DNA of 64,000 bases from Rhodospirillales bacterium BBD 1991-14 (GTDB lineage Bacteria > Pseudomonadota > Alphaproteobacteria > Kiloniellales > Kiloniellaceae). This document shows, piece after piece, positions 8,299 to 16,392 of this stretch. Each line of letters opens with the position of its first letter. The stretch's first letter is position 1. Below the pieces are notes generated by a model. That model had not been told where the DNA came from. It saw only the letters and a program-made list of their open reading frames with translations, and ran no database searches. Where the stretch lies: assembly GCA_001657395.1 (NCBI GenBank), contig LYSY01000001.1, positions 558,001 through 622,000 of the forward strand, written 5' to 3'. The position numbers were made by a program, and so were the translations under genes.

Positions 8299-9564
8299 TC
8301 AGACGGCGACGATCGACGGGCGGGCGTTCAGCGTGTCCACATCGAAGCCGGCGATGTGCTTATAGGATTTCGCGGTGCGATCCAGCTCTTCATGGCTGAG
8401 CACGTCCTCAATCTTCTCGAATCCCCCCGGTGCCCGCTCCTCGACGATGTCGAGGATCCTGTCTGGCCCGTCGCCGCGGTTGGCCGTGACGATCTTCGCC
8501 GTGGCCGGTCGGCGCTCATCATCGTAGGCGGAGAGCGCCTCCGCCGAAAGCCCCCTTTGAAGCAGTTCGCGGGTCAGCACCCGTGCATCGATGATGGCCT
8601 GGGTCGCCCCGTTGGAGCCGATGGGATACATGGCATGGGCTGCATCGCCCAGCAGGGTCATCCGGCCGTGAGTCCAACGGGGCAGGGGGTCGCGGTCCAC
8701 CATGGGATACTCGTAGACGCTTTCGGCTTGGCGGATGATCGCCGGGACGTCCAGCCAGTCGAAGTGCCAGTCGGCAAAGCGCGGCAGGAAGTCGTCGAGC
8801 GCGCCCTTGCGGTTCCAGTCCTCCCGCTTCCAGAGGGTATCCGGTGGCATCGCCAGATCAGCGATCCAGTTGATGACAGCCCCACCCCCATCTTGGCCCT
8901 CTCCCTCCTCGGAAAGGGGATAGCAGACAAACTTGCGTGCCTTGCAGCCGGCCATGGCCATTGTGGCCCCGTCCAGGAAGCGGGGGCCGCGGGTGACGCC
9001 GCGCCACATCATGATCCCGCCCCAGACCGGAAGGCCCTCGTCGGGGTAGAGCCTTGCCCTGGCCGTCGAATGGATGCCGTCGGCGGCAACGACGAGGCTG
9101 CCGCGTTCGGTTCCAAGAGACCTGCCGGTCTCCCGCTCGGAAAGGTCGACCTCTACGCCCTCGGCCGTCTCACGCCAGGCCTCGACGGCCGTGCCGCTGC
9201 GGATCGCCTCCGGCCCCAGCCGCGCCCGCGCCGTCTCCAGCAGCATCATCTGCAGCTTGCCGCGGTGGATCGAGAACTGCGGCCAGGCGTAGCCGGCGCG
9301 CTGGCCCCGCGGCTCCTTCCAGATCAGCTTGCCGCCGGTGGAGAAGTAGGCCACCTCGCGGGTCCGGAGCGCGATCCGGTCGAGATCCTCCAGCAGGCCG
9401 AGTTCGGTCAGCTCGCGCACCGCATGGGGCTGCAGGTTGATGCCGACGCCCAGCGGCTTCAATTCCCGGACCGCTTCGAAGACCCGTACGGGAATGCCTG
9501 CCTGATGGAGGCTGAGCGCCAGGGTGAGGCCGCCGATGCCGGCCCCGGAAACAAGAACGGTCAT
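8299..9564 (-). CDS. FAD-dependent monooxygenase (PhzS/salicylate-hydroxylase-like)
   Basis: 421-residue single-component flavin hydroxylase. Visible are the N-terminal FAD motif GAGIGG (residues 7-12), the DG motif VVAADGIHSTAR around residue 170, and the GD motif MTLLGDAAHAMYPIGSNGATQAIIDA around residue 310. The YPIGSNGATQAI sequence is typical of the PhzS/PRK-type flavin-dependent oxidoreductases. The ATG at 9564 is preceded by GAGGAGA. It lies between the dctP gene (separated by a repeat element) and dctQ-dctM of one operon, so it probably acts on the imported compound. Substrate unknown; salicylate- or hydroxybenzoate-type acids are reasonable. Confidence 0.87.
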   Translation of the reverse strand: MTVLVSGAGIGGLTLALSLHQAGIPVRVFEAVRELKPLGVGINLQPHAVRELTELGLLEDLDRIALRTREVAYFSTGGKLIWKEPRGQRAGYAWPQFSIHRGKLQMMLLETARARLGPEAIRSGTAVEAWRETAEGVEVDLSERETGRSLGTERGSLVVAADGIHSTARARLYPDEGLPVWGGIMMWRGVTRGPRFLDGATMAMAGCKARKFVCYPLSEEGEGQDGGGAVINWIADLAMPPDTLWKREDWNRKGALDDFLPRFADWHFDWLDVPAIIRQAESVYEYPMVDRDPLPRWTHGRMTLLGDAAHAMYPIGSNGATQAIIDARVLTRELLQRGLSAEALSAYDDERRPATAKIVTANRGDGPDRILDIVEERAPGGFEKIEDVLSHEELDRTAKSYKHIAGFDVDTLNARPSIVAV

Positions 9565-9657
9565 GACAAAGTCTCCTCACGTGAGTGCTGGCAGCCTGTT
9601 GCCGCACCACGAGCTTCAGGGCTCTATTCCAAAACGCAGCGGCGGAGACCGGTGCAG

Positions 9658-9764
9658 CATGCTTCGAGACGGGCCTTTCGGCCCTCCTCAGCATGAGGTC
9701 GTGTCTTGAGATCCAAGACCAACCTCATCCTGAGGTGCGGAGCGCAGCGAAGCCTCGAAGGATG
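9658..9764. repeat. Extragenic palindromic repeat (alphaproteobacterial REP/RPE type)
   Basis: Two long imperfect inverted arms lie between the binding-protein gene and the monooxygenase gene. The left arm (9658-9700) contains CTTCGAGACGGGCC and CTCAGCATGAGGT; the right arm (about 9721-9764) contains CCTCATCCTGAGG and GCCTCGAAGGATG. Sequences of this pattern (cctcatcctgagg...tcgaaggatg) are widespread extragenic repeats in alphaproteobacteria. In the transcript it would form a large hairpin after dctP and could lower expression of the downstream operon genes relative to the receptor. Confidence 0.75.
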
Positions 9765-9795
9765 CGCCATGGAGCTGTGACGATGCGTCTCGGCC

Positions 9796-10845
9796 TCACT
9801 CTTCCCCGGCGTACTTGGCAATCAAGGCCTTGGCATCGGCCACCATGGCTGCGCCGTCGTATCCTTGGCCGTTCATCTCCGCGATCCAGGCCTCGGCAAG
9901 AGGCGCCGCGGCGGCCTTCCAGCGCTCGACCTCTTCCGGCGCCAGTTTGCGGATGGCGTTGCCTGCCGCCTCGGCCGCCCTGATACCCGGCGCGTCGCCT
10001 TCGTCCATGACACGGCCGACCCAGGCCGAGGTGTCGCGGCCCGAGTTGGCGTCGATAATCGCCCTCAGGTCGTCCGGCAACCCCTCGTAGCGCGCCTTGT
10101 TCATCACGAAGACGAAGAAGGCGGTGTAGAAGCCGCGCGCGGAGTCGAAGTCGGTGTGGCTGTTGACCAGTTCCGCCACCTTCAGCGGCGTGGTGACCTC
10201 CCAGGGAATGACGGTTCCGTCGATGACGCCCTTGGAAAGCGCCTCCGGCATCGCCGGCACCGGCATGCCCACCGGTGTGGCGCCGAGGGCGGAGAGCAGG
10301 GCGTTTACTTGGCGCGTCGGTCCGCGCAGCTTCAGGCCGTCCATGTCCTCCAGCCTGGAGACGCCGTCGCCCTTGACGTGCAGAAGGCCGGGGCTGTGGA
10401 CGTGGACCGCCAGGACCTGCACGGTGGAGAACTCCGGCTTCAGGTACTTCTCGAAGAAGTCCCAGGCCGCCTTGCTGGTGTTCTCGGCGGAGGCGGGCAT
10501 GAACGGCAGTTCGAAGGCCTCGGTACCGGGGAAGCGGCCGGAGGTGTAGCCGGGCAGGGTCCAGACAATGTCGACCACGCCGTCCTTGGCCTGATCGAAA
10601 AGGGCCGGCGGCTTGCCGCCCAGCTGCATGGCGGGATAGACCTCCACCTTGATGCGGCCGCCGGACTCCGCCTCGACCTTTTCGGCCCAGGGGGTAATGA
10701 AATTCTTCGGTACAGGTGCCGGCGCCGGCAGGAAGTGGTGAACCCTCAGGGTCACCTCCTGCGCTGTGGCTGCGCCGGGCGCGGCCGCCGTTATCACGGC
10801 GGTCAGGGCCGCGGCCGCGAAGGCAAGGATGGTCAATCGCTTCAT
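9796..10845 (-). CDS. dctP: TRAP transporter substrate-binding protein, DctP family
   Basis: Periplasmic receptor of about 349 residues. The track starts at 10911, but the ATG at 10845 follows GGGAGGACCCG and yields a clean signal peptide (MKRLTILAF... ending ATAQ), so I use it. The body has the DctP pattern LHVKGDGVSRLEDMDGLKLRGPTRQ, with the carboxylate-binding Arg in LKLRGPT. It is the first gene of the operon that continues with a monooxygenase, dctQ, dctM and marR after a 231-bp gap holding an extragenic repeat. Confidence 0.9.
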   Translation of the reverse strand: MKRLTILAFAAAALTAVITAAAPGAATAQEVTLRVHHFLPAPAPVPKNFITPWAEKVEAESGGRIKVEVYPAMQLGGKPPALFDQAKDGVVDIVWTLPGYTSGRFPGTEAFELPFMPASAENTSKAAWDFFEKYLKPEFSTVQVLAVHVHSPGLLHVKGDGVSRLEDMDGLKLRGPTRQVNALLSALGATPVGMPVPAMPEALSKGVIDGTVIPWEVTTPLKVAELVNSHTDFDSARGFYTAFFVFVMNKARYEGLPDDLRAIIDANSGRDTSAWVGRVMDEGDAPGIRAAEAAGNAIRKLAPEEVERWKAAAAPLAEAWIAEMNGQGYDGAAMVADAKALIAKYAGEE

Positions 10846-10913
10846 CGGGTCCTCCCAGTCTGGGCGACCGCTGGTTCGGTCGCTTGGTTTTCGGTCCGCC
10901 GCGGCGGCCAAGA

Positions 10914-10932
10914 TTGTTTATGACATAAACAA
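10914..10932. promoter_or_regulatory. Perfect 19-bp palindrome, candidate MarR operator
   Basis: TTGTTTATGACATAAACAA has two exact 9-bp arms around a single A. It lies 69 bp upstream of the dctP ATG at 10845, in a region much richer in A+T than its surroundings. Its length and symmetry fit a MarR dimer. The operon it precedes ends with a MarR gene (5935-6426), so autoregulated repression is the simplest reading. Binding itself is inferred. Confidence 0.7.
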
Positions 10933-10968
10933 ATATCGCAGGATGTGCTTCGGTTCAACCCCGCTCCC

Positions 10969-12021
10969 TCAACCTTTCCGTCGCCGGTCTTCCTCCACCG
11001 GGTAGGGGCCTTGCTCGAAGATCTCGGCATGGTAACCCTTGGACCCGACCAACCGGGCGAGGGGGCTGCGCGGGTCCTGCCCGGATTGAAGCGCCGTGAC
11101 AGCCCGGGCGAAGTCGTACTGCGGGCGCCACCCGAGGTCCTGGCGCGCCCGCGCATTGACGTAGACCCGGTCGACCGTGTCGGGCAGCCGCCAGCCAAGC
11201 TGCCGGTAGACTGCCTCGGCCTCAGGGTAAAGACGGCGAACCACAGCGGCGGCGTCGCCGCGCAACCGGGGAAGGTCCCCGGGCGCGAAAGGCGCGGTTG
11301 CCGAGATGATGTAGCGGGCGAAGCCGATCTCAGATGCGCGTGCGGCTGCTGCAAGGTGCGCGCCGACCATGTCCGCCAGATCGGCGCGGCGATAGAGCAG
11401 CTCGTTGGTCTTGGCGTTTTCGTCCGCAAAGGCGGCCCGGACCGCCGCGTTGTCGTCTTCTTCCGGAAAGAAGCGCGACGTCCTCAGCACCAGGCAGGCC
11501 AGGCCCTGGTTGCGGTGGAAGAGCTGGCAGAGATCCTCCGCCGCGGTCTTGGTGACGCCGTAGATGTTCTTGGGCCGGGGAGCGACGTCTTCGGTGATCC
11601 AGGCCGCCGGCTCTCCCGCCGCAGGCACCAGCGCGTCGCCGAAGACACTGGTCGTGCTGGTGAAGATGAAGGCCTTCACGCCGGCAGCCACAGCTGCTTC
11701 CAACAGTGTCAGAGTGCCCGTGACGTTGGTGTCGACGAAGTCCTGCCGGCTGTGTGTGACGACATGAGGTTTGTGCAGCGTGGCGGCGTGAAAGACGACC
11801 TCCACGCCGGCCATGCTTTGGTTGACGGCTGCGCGATCGGTGATGGAGGCCACACGGTCCGTAAAGGGCGATGGCAGAATGTCGAGACCCAGGACCGGAT
11901 GTCCTGCGTCTCTGAGCGTACGGACCAGAGCTTCGCCCAGATGGCCGCTGCTGCCGGTGACCAGGGCCTTCATCGCCTGCTGCGTATCTTCAAGTCCCAA
12001 TCCATGTCCCCAATCCGTCAT
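10969..12021 (-). CDS. NAD-dependent epimerase/dehydratase (extended SDR)
   Basis: 350-residue extended short-chain dehydrogenase/reductase. The NAD motif GSSGHLG is at about residues 23-29. The catalytic Ser-Thr cluster FTSTTSVFG and Tyr-x3-Lys (YGVTKTAAED) are both present, so it should be active on a nucleotide sugar or related substrate. The first ATG (12021) follows the LysR stop directly, implying coupling. An internal ATG at 11973 begins the conserved MKALVTGSSG and is an equally possible start. It is co-directional with the LysR gene; the specific substrate is not evident. Confidence 0.82.
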   Translation of the reverse strand: MTDWGHGLGLEDTQQAMKALVTGSSGHLGEALVRTLRDAGHPVLGLDILPSPFTDRVASITDRAAVNQSMAGVEVVFHAATLHKPHVVTHSRQDFVDTNVTGTLTLLEAAVAAGVKAFIFTSTTSVFGDALVPAAGEPAAWITEDVAPRPKNIYGVTKTAAEDLCQLFHRNQGLACLVLRTSRFFPEEDDNAAVRAAFADENAKTNELLYRRADLADMVGAHLAAAARASEIGFARYIISATAPFAPGDLPRLRGDAAAVVRRLYPEAEAVYRQLGWRLPDTVDRVYVNARARQDLGWRPQYDFARAVTALQSGQDPRSPLARLVGSKGYHAEIFEQGPYPVEEDRRRKG

Positions 12022-12924
12022 CTATGCGAGTTCGGCTTCCAGCCAGGACAGCAACGCCTTCATTTCGGGCCGCAGCTGGCGTTTGTGGTGGCGGTAGACC
12101 GCGATTTCCTCGCTCCGCATCACGCTCTGATCGAAGGGTCTCACCAACTGGCCGGACTGCAACAGCTTACCCACGGCGCGCCGCCAGCCAAGCCCGATTC
12201 CATGACCTTCCACCGCGGCCTGAATCATGACCGGGTAGCTGTCGAAAACGCTGCCGTCATGACCGACGCGGTGATTGCTGCCAACCGCCTGCAGCCAGTC
12301 GTCCCACTCGATCCAGTCCTGCGGATCGACAGAGTGGTGGAGCAGGCGCTGTGCCGACAGGTCTGACAGCGGTAGCGGCGCCGTCTTGCCTTCCAGATAA
12401 TCAGGACTGCAGACCGGGAAGACCTCGTCGGCTGCCGTAAAGACCAGCCGGTGCGGACCGCAGGCCCGCTCGGCGGTCTGAATGGCCACGTCGAAATCGT
12501 CCTCCGCCAGCGCGACCGGCCGCGTCGAGGCGGTGATGCGGACGTCGATCCGCGGATGCTGTTGGTGAAAGGCGGAGATGTGCGGCATCAGCCAGTAAAA
12601 GGCGTAGCAGAGCTCGGCGAAGAGAACGACCTCGCCGTCGCGCCGCTTGCCGCGCAGTTCGCCGGCACCGGCCGCCAAGCTCTCCAGGCTCTCCGAGACG
12701 ATGCGGCTGAGATCCTGGCCCGCCGGGGTGAGGAAAACGGCCCGATGCCGGCGCTCGAAAAGCCGCACCCCGAGGTCTTCCTCCAAGGCGCGGATCTGCC
12801 GGCTCACGGCGGCCTGGGTCAGATGCAGTTCCTCGGCGGCACGGGTGAAGCTCTCCAGCCGGGCCGCCGCCTCGAAGGGCAGAAGGCTGGCGAGCGGAGG
12901 AAGGGCTTTTCCGAGCTTATTCAT
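12022..12924 (-). CDS. LysR-family transcriptional regulator (GcvA-like)
   Basis: 300-residue LysR protein. The N-terminal winged helix (about residues 10-70, ESFTRAAEELHLTQAAVSRQIRALEEDLGVRLFERR) is followed by a periplasmic-binding-like effector domain with the GcvA-type features FDVAIQTAE and GHGIGLGWRRAVG. It is divergent from the EamA transporter at 13027 and immediately upstream of the epimerase. By family habit it should control one or both from the shared A+T-rich spacer that carries CAGAACT repeats. Effector unknown. Confidence 0.9.
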   Translation of the reverse strand: MNKLGKALPPLASLLPFEAAARLESFTRAAEELHLTQAAVSRQIRALEEDLGVRLFERRHRAVFLTPAGQDLSRIVSESLESLAAGAGELRGKRRDGEVVLFAELCYAFYWLMPHISAFHQQHPRIDVRITASTRPVALAEDDFDVAIQTAERACGPHRLVFTAADEVFPVCSPDYLEGKTAPLPLSDLSAQRLLHHSVDPQDWIEWDDWLQAVGSNHRVGHDGSVFDSYPVMIQAAVEGHGIGLGWRRAVGKLLQSGQLVRPFDQSVMRSEEIAVYRHHKRQLRPEMKALLSWLEAELA

Positions 12925-12948
12925 AATCGTGAGTAATGTGAAAAACCT

Positions 12949-12999
12949 CAGAACTCATTTGAAAGAACAGGATAGCAGAACTCATTCTTTACCAGAACT
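12949..12999. promoter_or_regulatory. Direct CAGAACT(CATT) repeats in the lysR/eamA spacer
   Basis: CAGAACTCATT occurs at 12949-12959 and again at 12976-12986, and the core CAGAACT a third time at 12993-12999. The 102-bp divergent spacer is strikingly A+T-rich. Spaced direct repeats in such a place are plausible activator sites for the adjacent LysR protein, though LysR boxes are more often inverted. Assignment is tentative. Confidence 0.45.
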
Positions 13000-13026
13000 G
13001 ATAATTCCACTGTATTCCGGAGCAGA

Positions 13027-14007
13027 ATGATGGCGCCCAGCCCTGCCAGCCGCCCCGATGCGACCCTTGTCGGCGTGACCATGATCGTTGCCTCTGTGCT
13101 GATGCTCTCTTTCGGCGATGCCGTTGTGAAATGGATCAGCGGCGACCTGTCGCTCTGGCAGATCTTCGTCATCCGTTCCCTTCTGGCGGTCCCTCTCTGC
13201 CTGCTTGTGCTGCGGGGGCTTGGCCAGCCTGTTGCGATCGGTCCGGGAAACGGCGGTTGGGTCTTCCTGCGTTGCCTGCTGCAGATGACCATGTGGGTGA
13301 CGTTCTACGTTTCCCTGCCGCTTCTCAGTCTGCCGGTCGCCGCAGCGGCGATGTATACGGCGCCGTTGTTCATTGCCTTCTTCTCGGCCTTGCTGATCGG
13401 GGAGCCTGTGGGCCCCAGACGCGGCTGTGCCATTGCCCTGGGCTTCGTCGGCGTCCTGATCATCATAAAGCCCGGCAGTGATGCGTTCTCCTATGCCACC
13501 CTGCTGCCGCTCCTCTCGGCGATCTGCTACGCGCTGGCGATGATCATCACCCGCGGCAGATGCCAGAACGAAGACCCCTTTGTGCTGGCGCTTTGTCTCA
13601 GCGTCATGCTCCTGGTCTCCGGAGTGGCCGCGAGCGCCGGCCTTGCGCTACTGGACTTGGGTCCCCGAGCCGTCGCGGCGAACCCTTTCGTACTCGGGCC
13701 CTGGGGGCATCTGAGCGGGCATGACTGGGCGCTCATGGCCGTCCTGGCTGTCCTGATCGTCGGGGCGGCCGCCGCGGCGGCCAAGGCCTATCAGTCCGGG
13801 CCGCCGGTCATCGTTGCGACCTTCGACTACTCCTACCTGGTCTTCGCCATCCTCTGGAGTGCGCTGCTTTTCTCCGAACTCCCGGACGTGGAAACGCTGG
13901 CCGGCATGGCTGTGATCTTCACTGCCGGGCTCCTGGTCCTGCCAAAGCCGAAACAGGACGAGGCGCTTGGAGCGCACAGCGGCGAACAGCGAAGAGCGCG
14001 GCCCTAA
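13027..14007 (+). CDS. EamA/DMT-superfamily transporter
   Basis: 326-residue inner-membrane protein with about ten hydrophobic segments arranged as two EamA repeats. The first runs from SFGDAVVKWISGDLSLWQIFVIRS and the second from LLSAICYALAMIITR. Members export or import amino acids, nucleotides-sugars or metabolites. The ATG at 13027 is preceded by a weak GGAGCAGA. It is divergent from the LysR gene, its likely regulator. Its stop overlaps that of the convergent RraA-like gene. Confidence 0.85.
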   Translation: MMAPSPASRPDATLVGVTMIVASVLMLSFGDAVVKWISGDLSLWQIFVIRSLLAVPLCLLVLRGLGQPVAIGPGNGGWVFLRCLLQMTMWVTFYVSLPLLSLPVAAAAMYTAPLFIAFFSALLIGEPVGPRRGCAIALGFVGVLIIIKPGSDAFSYATLLPLLSAICYALAMIITRGRCQNEDPFVLALCLSVMLLVSGVAASAGLALLDLGPRAVAANPFVLGPWGHLSGHDWALMAVLAVLIVGAAAAAAKAYQSGPPVIVATFDYSYLVFAILWSALLFSELPDVETLAGMAVIFTAGLLVLPKPKQDEALGAHSGEQRRARP

Positions 14008-14687
14008 AGCCCGTGCTTTGCCTGCACCATGGCACTGGCGCCGGTCCGCTCGCCGAGCTTTTCTCCCGCCAGCAGGCGCTTGTGCCCGTCCAGTTCCCCC
14101 GCCTGCTTGCCGAGCGCCCAGTCGATGTCAGCCTCGGCCTCTGCAGGCGGCAGGATCAGCACGCCGGAGAAGTCGGCGATGACGAGGTCGCCGGGGTTGA
14201 CCACGGCACCGCCGCAGCAAACGGGCACATTGAAGCTGCCGCCGATATCGTAGAGCCGGGTCGTGATCGGCGCCACGCCCCGGGACCAGACCGGCAGGCC
14301 CAGGTCTTCAATTTCCGGCAGGTCGGTACAGGGACCGTCGATAACGACACCCGCACAGCCGGTCGCCTTGATGGCCGCGGCCACGCCGCCGCCCAGGCAG
14401 GCGTGCTTGTAGTCGCCCAGGCGGTCGATGACCAGAACGTCGCCCAGCCGCAGAAACTGGATCACGTGATGCAGCAATGTTGAGTCCTGACCCGGCAAGG
14501 CCAGGGTGACCGCGGTGCCGGCGATGCGCTGGGCGGCAAAGGCGCTTTCGGAGAGCACGCCCTGGATGGCCCCGTCGGCGAAGCCCATATGGCGGCGGTG
14601 GCCGATGGTGGCGGTTTCCGCCTGCGCGGCCTTGGCCAGCAATCCCGCGTTCACCTGCGGTGGCATCTCTCTGATATCATAGCTCAT
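14004..14687 (-). CDS. RraA-like / HMG-aldolase-family protein
   Basis: About 227 residues, similar to 4-hydroxy-4-methyl-2-oxoglutarate/4-carboxy-4-hydroxy-2-oxoadipate aldolase and RraA-type proteins. The fold-typical LGDVLVIDRLGDYKHACLGGGVAAAIKATGCAGVVIDGPCTD is present. Active aldolases have G-x20-R-D; here the Arg position reads Thr (C-T-D), so classical aldolase chemistry is doubtful. The ATG at 14687 has GGGAG upstream; the track uses a TTG three bases earlier. It is divergent from the gamma-glutamyltransferase gene with a 74-bp spacer. Confidence 0.78.
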   Translation of the reverse strand: MSYDIREMPPQVNAGLLAKAAQAETATIGHRRHMGFADGAIQGVLSESAFAAQRIAGTAVTLALPGQDSTLLHHVIQFLRLGDVLVIDRLGDYKHACLGGGVAAAIKATGCAGVVIDGPCTDLPEIEDLGLPVWSRGVAPITTRLYDIGGSFNVPVCCGGAVVNPGDLVIADFSGVLILPPAEAEADIDWALGKQAGELDGHKRLLAGEKLGERTGASAMVQAKHGL

Positions 14688-14761
14688 CAACTCATCTCCC
14701 CCGGCACCGCCGAACCCGCAACGAAAAGACCCGCAACGACAGAATAGGGAGCTTAGCCCCC

Positions 14762-16366
14762 GTGAACGAAAACGTCGAACAGTGGCAGGTCCGCAAGCCG
14801 GCGGTCTCCTCGCCTGAGGGCACCGTCGCCGCCCAGCACTGGCAGGCCGCGCGCGCCGGTGCCGCCATGCTGGCGCAGGGCGGCAACGCCGTGGATGCCG
14901 CGGTGGCCTGCGCCATGGCGCTCAACGTGGTCGAGCCCTGGATGTGCGGGCTCGGCGGCAGCGGCTTCCTGGTTGTCTGGCTGGCGGAGGACAAGGCGGC
15001 CCGGGTGTTCAATTTCCAGGGGACCCTGGCCGAGGCCATCGACCCGGCGGACTATCCGCTCGATCCGGATGAGCCGGCGTCCCTCATGGGCTATCCGGGG
15101 GTCCGGGACCAGGCGAACGTGCGCGGTTATGGGGCGATCACGCTGCCGGGAGCCGTTGCGGGCCTGTCGACGGCGCTGGCTGCCCACGGCCGGCTGCCCT
15201 GGGCCGAGGTGCTGGCGCCGAGCATCACCCTGGCGGAGCGGGGGCTGCCGGTGGACTGGCATACGACCCTGCAGGTAGCCCTGGCGATGGACCTGATCCG
15301 TCGGGATCCCGCTGCCTCCGAGATCTATCTGCCGGACGGCGTTCCGCCACTGCCGGAAACCTACCGGCCCCTGCCGGCCTTGACCGCCACCCTCAAGACC
15401 CTGGCAGAGGAGGGGCCGCAGAGCTTCTACCGGGGTTCGCTCGCCGAGAAGATTGCGGCCGACCTCCAGGCCGGGGGCTCGCGCATCACGGCGGAAGACC
15501 TTGCCGGCTACACGGTCGAACAGCATGCACCGCTCAGCGGCAGCCACCGTGGAGCCACGGTGCATACCGCCGGGGAAACCTCCGGCGGGGCGCGGCTGCT
15601 CGACATGTTGGGCTACCTGGAAGCCGCGTTCACGCCGGGCGCGCTAGTCGGACCGGAAACCTGGATCGCTTATGCCCGCGGACTCGATGAGGCTTTCGCG
15701 ACCCACAAGCGCAAGGTCGGCCTCGCCGCCGCGGGGGCGGAGGAGGGGGGCTGTACCTCCCACATGTCCGCCGTCGATGCGCAGGGCAACATGGTGGCGC
15801 TCACCTATACGCTGCTGAACCGTTTCGGCAGCGGCGTGGTGCTGCCGCAGACCGGTATCCTGATGAACAACTCGGTCTCGTATTTTGACCCGCGCCCCGG
15901 CAACCCGGTCTCAATGGCCGGTGGCAAGCGGATCAACTCGTCGAACATGTGCCCGACCATCGCCACCCGCGACGGCGAGGCGCTCTTTGCCGTCGGGGCT
16001 TCCGGCGCGAATCACATCGTGCCCTGCACCGCCCAGATCACCGCGCTGCTGTTGGACTACGGGATAAGCCTGGAGGAGGCCTTCCACAGCCCGCGCATCG
16101 ACGCTTCGGCCCGCGGCTCGGTGCGCGCCAACCCGGCTATGGGCAAGGCCGCGCTGGCGGAGCTGGCCAAGGTCTTCGACCTGGAGGTGGCGCAACTGAT
16201 GGTCTTTCCGAAACTCTACTCCTGCCCCTCCGGCGTCCTGCGCGATCCCGCGACCGGCACCTGCTGGGGTGCGGCCGATCCTTCGGCGCCTGCCGCCGGC
16301 GGCGCCACCCCGGCCCCTTTCAGTCTGGCGTCGGAAGGCGCGGGGACGACGGCTCCGCGGGCATAG
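14762..16366 (+). CDS. Gamma-glutamyltransferase-family Ntn hydrolase, no signal peptide
   Basis: 534-residue member of the GGT family, which is made as one chain and self-cleaves at a Thr that becomes the nucleophile. The conserved cleavage region is present as GGC-TSHMSAVDAQGNMVALTYTLLNRFGSGVV near residue 335, with Thr kept. GAPGPVAGL-type and N-terminal GGNAVDAAVACAMALNVVEPWMCGLGG elements are also recognisable. The start is GTG at 14762. Unlike secreted GGT there is no signal sequence, so it should act in the cytoplasm, perhaps as an amidase or acylase on gamma-glutamyl-like conjugates. The following MFS and GNAT genes are probably co-transcribed. Confidence 0.85.
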   Translation: MNENVEQWQVRKPAVSSPEGTVAAQHWQAARAGAAMLAQGGNAVDAAVACAMALNVVEPWMCGLGGSGFLVVWLAEDKAARVFNFQGTLAEAIDPADYPLDPDEPASLMGYPGVRDQANVRGYGAITLPGAVAGLSTALAAHGRLPWAEVLAPSITLAERGLPVDWHTTLQVALAMDLIRRDPAASEIYLPDGVPPLPETYRPLPALTATLKTLAEEGPQSFYRGSLAEKIAADLQAGGSRITAEDLAGYTVEQHAPLSGSHRGATVHTAGETSGGARLLDMLGYLEAAFTPGALVGPETWIAYARGLDEAFATHKRKVGLAAAGAEEGGCTSHMSAVDAQGNMVALTYTLLNRFGSGVVLPQTGILMNNSVSYFDPRPGNPVSMAGGKRINSSNMCPTIATRDGEALFAVGASGANHIVPCTAQITALLLDYGISLEEAFHSPRIDASARGSVRANPAMGKAALAELAKVFDLEVAQLMVFPKLYSCPSGVLRDPATGTCWGAADPSAPAAGGATPAPFSLASEGAGTTAPRA

Positions 16367-16392
16367 AGGTGTGACGCCCCACGGGAAAGAAC

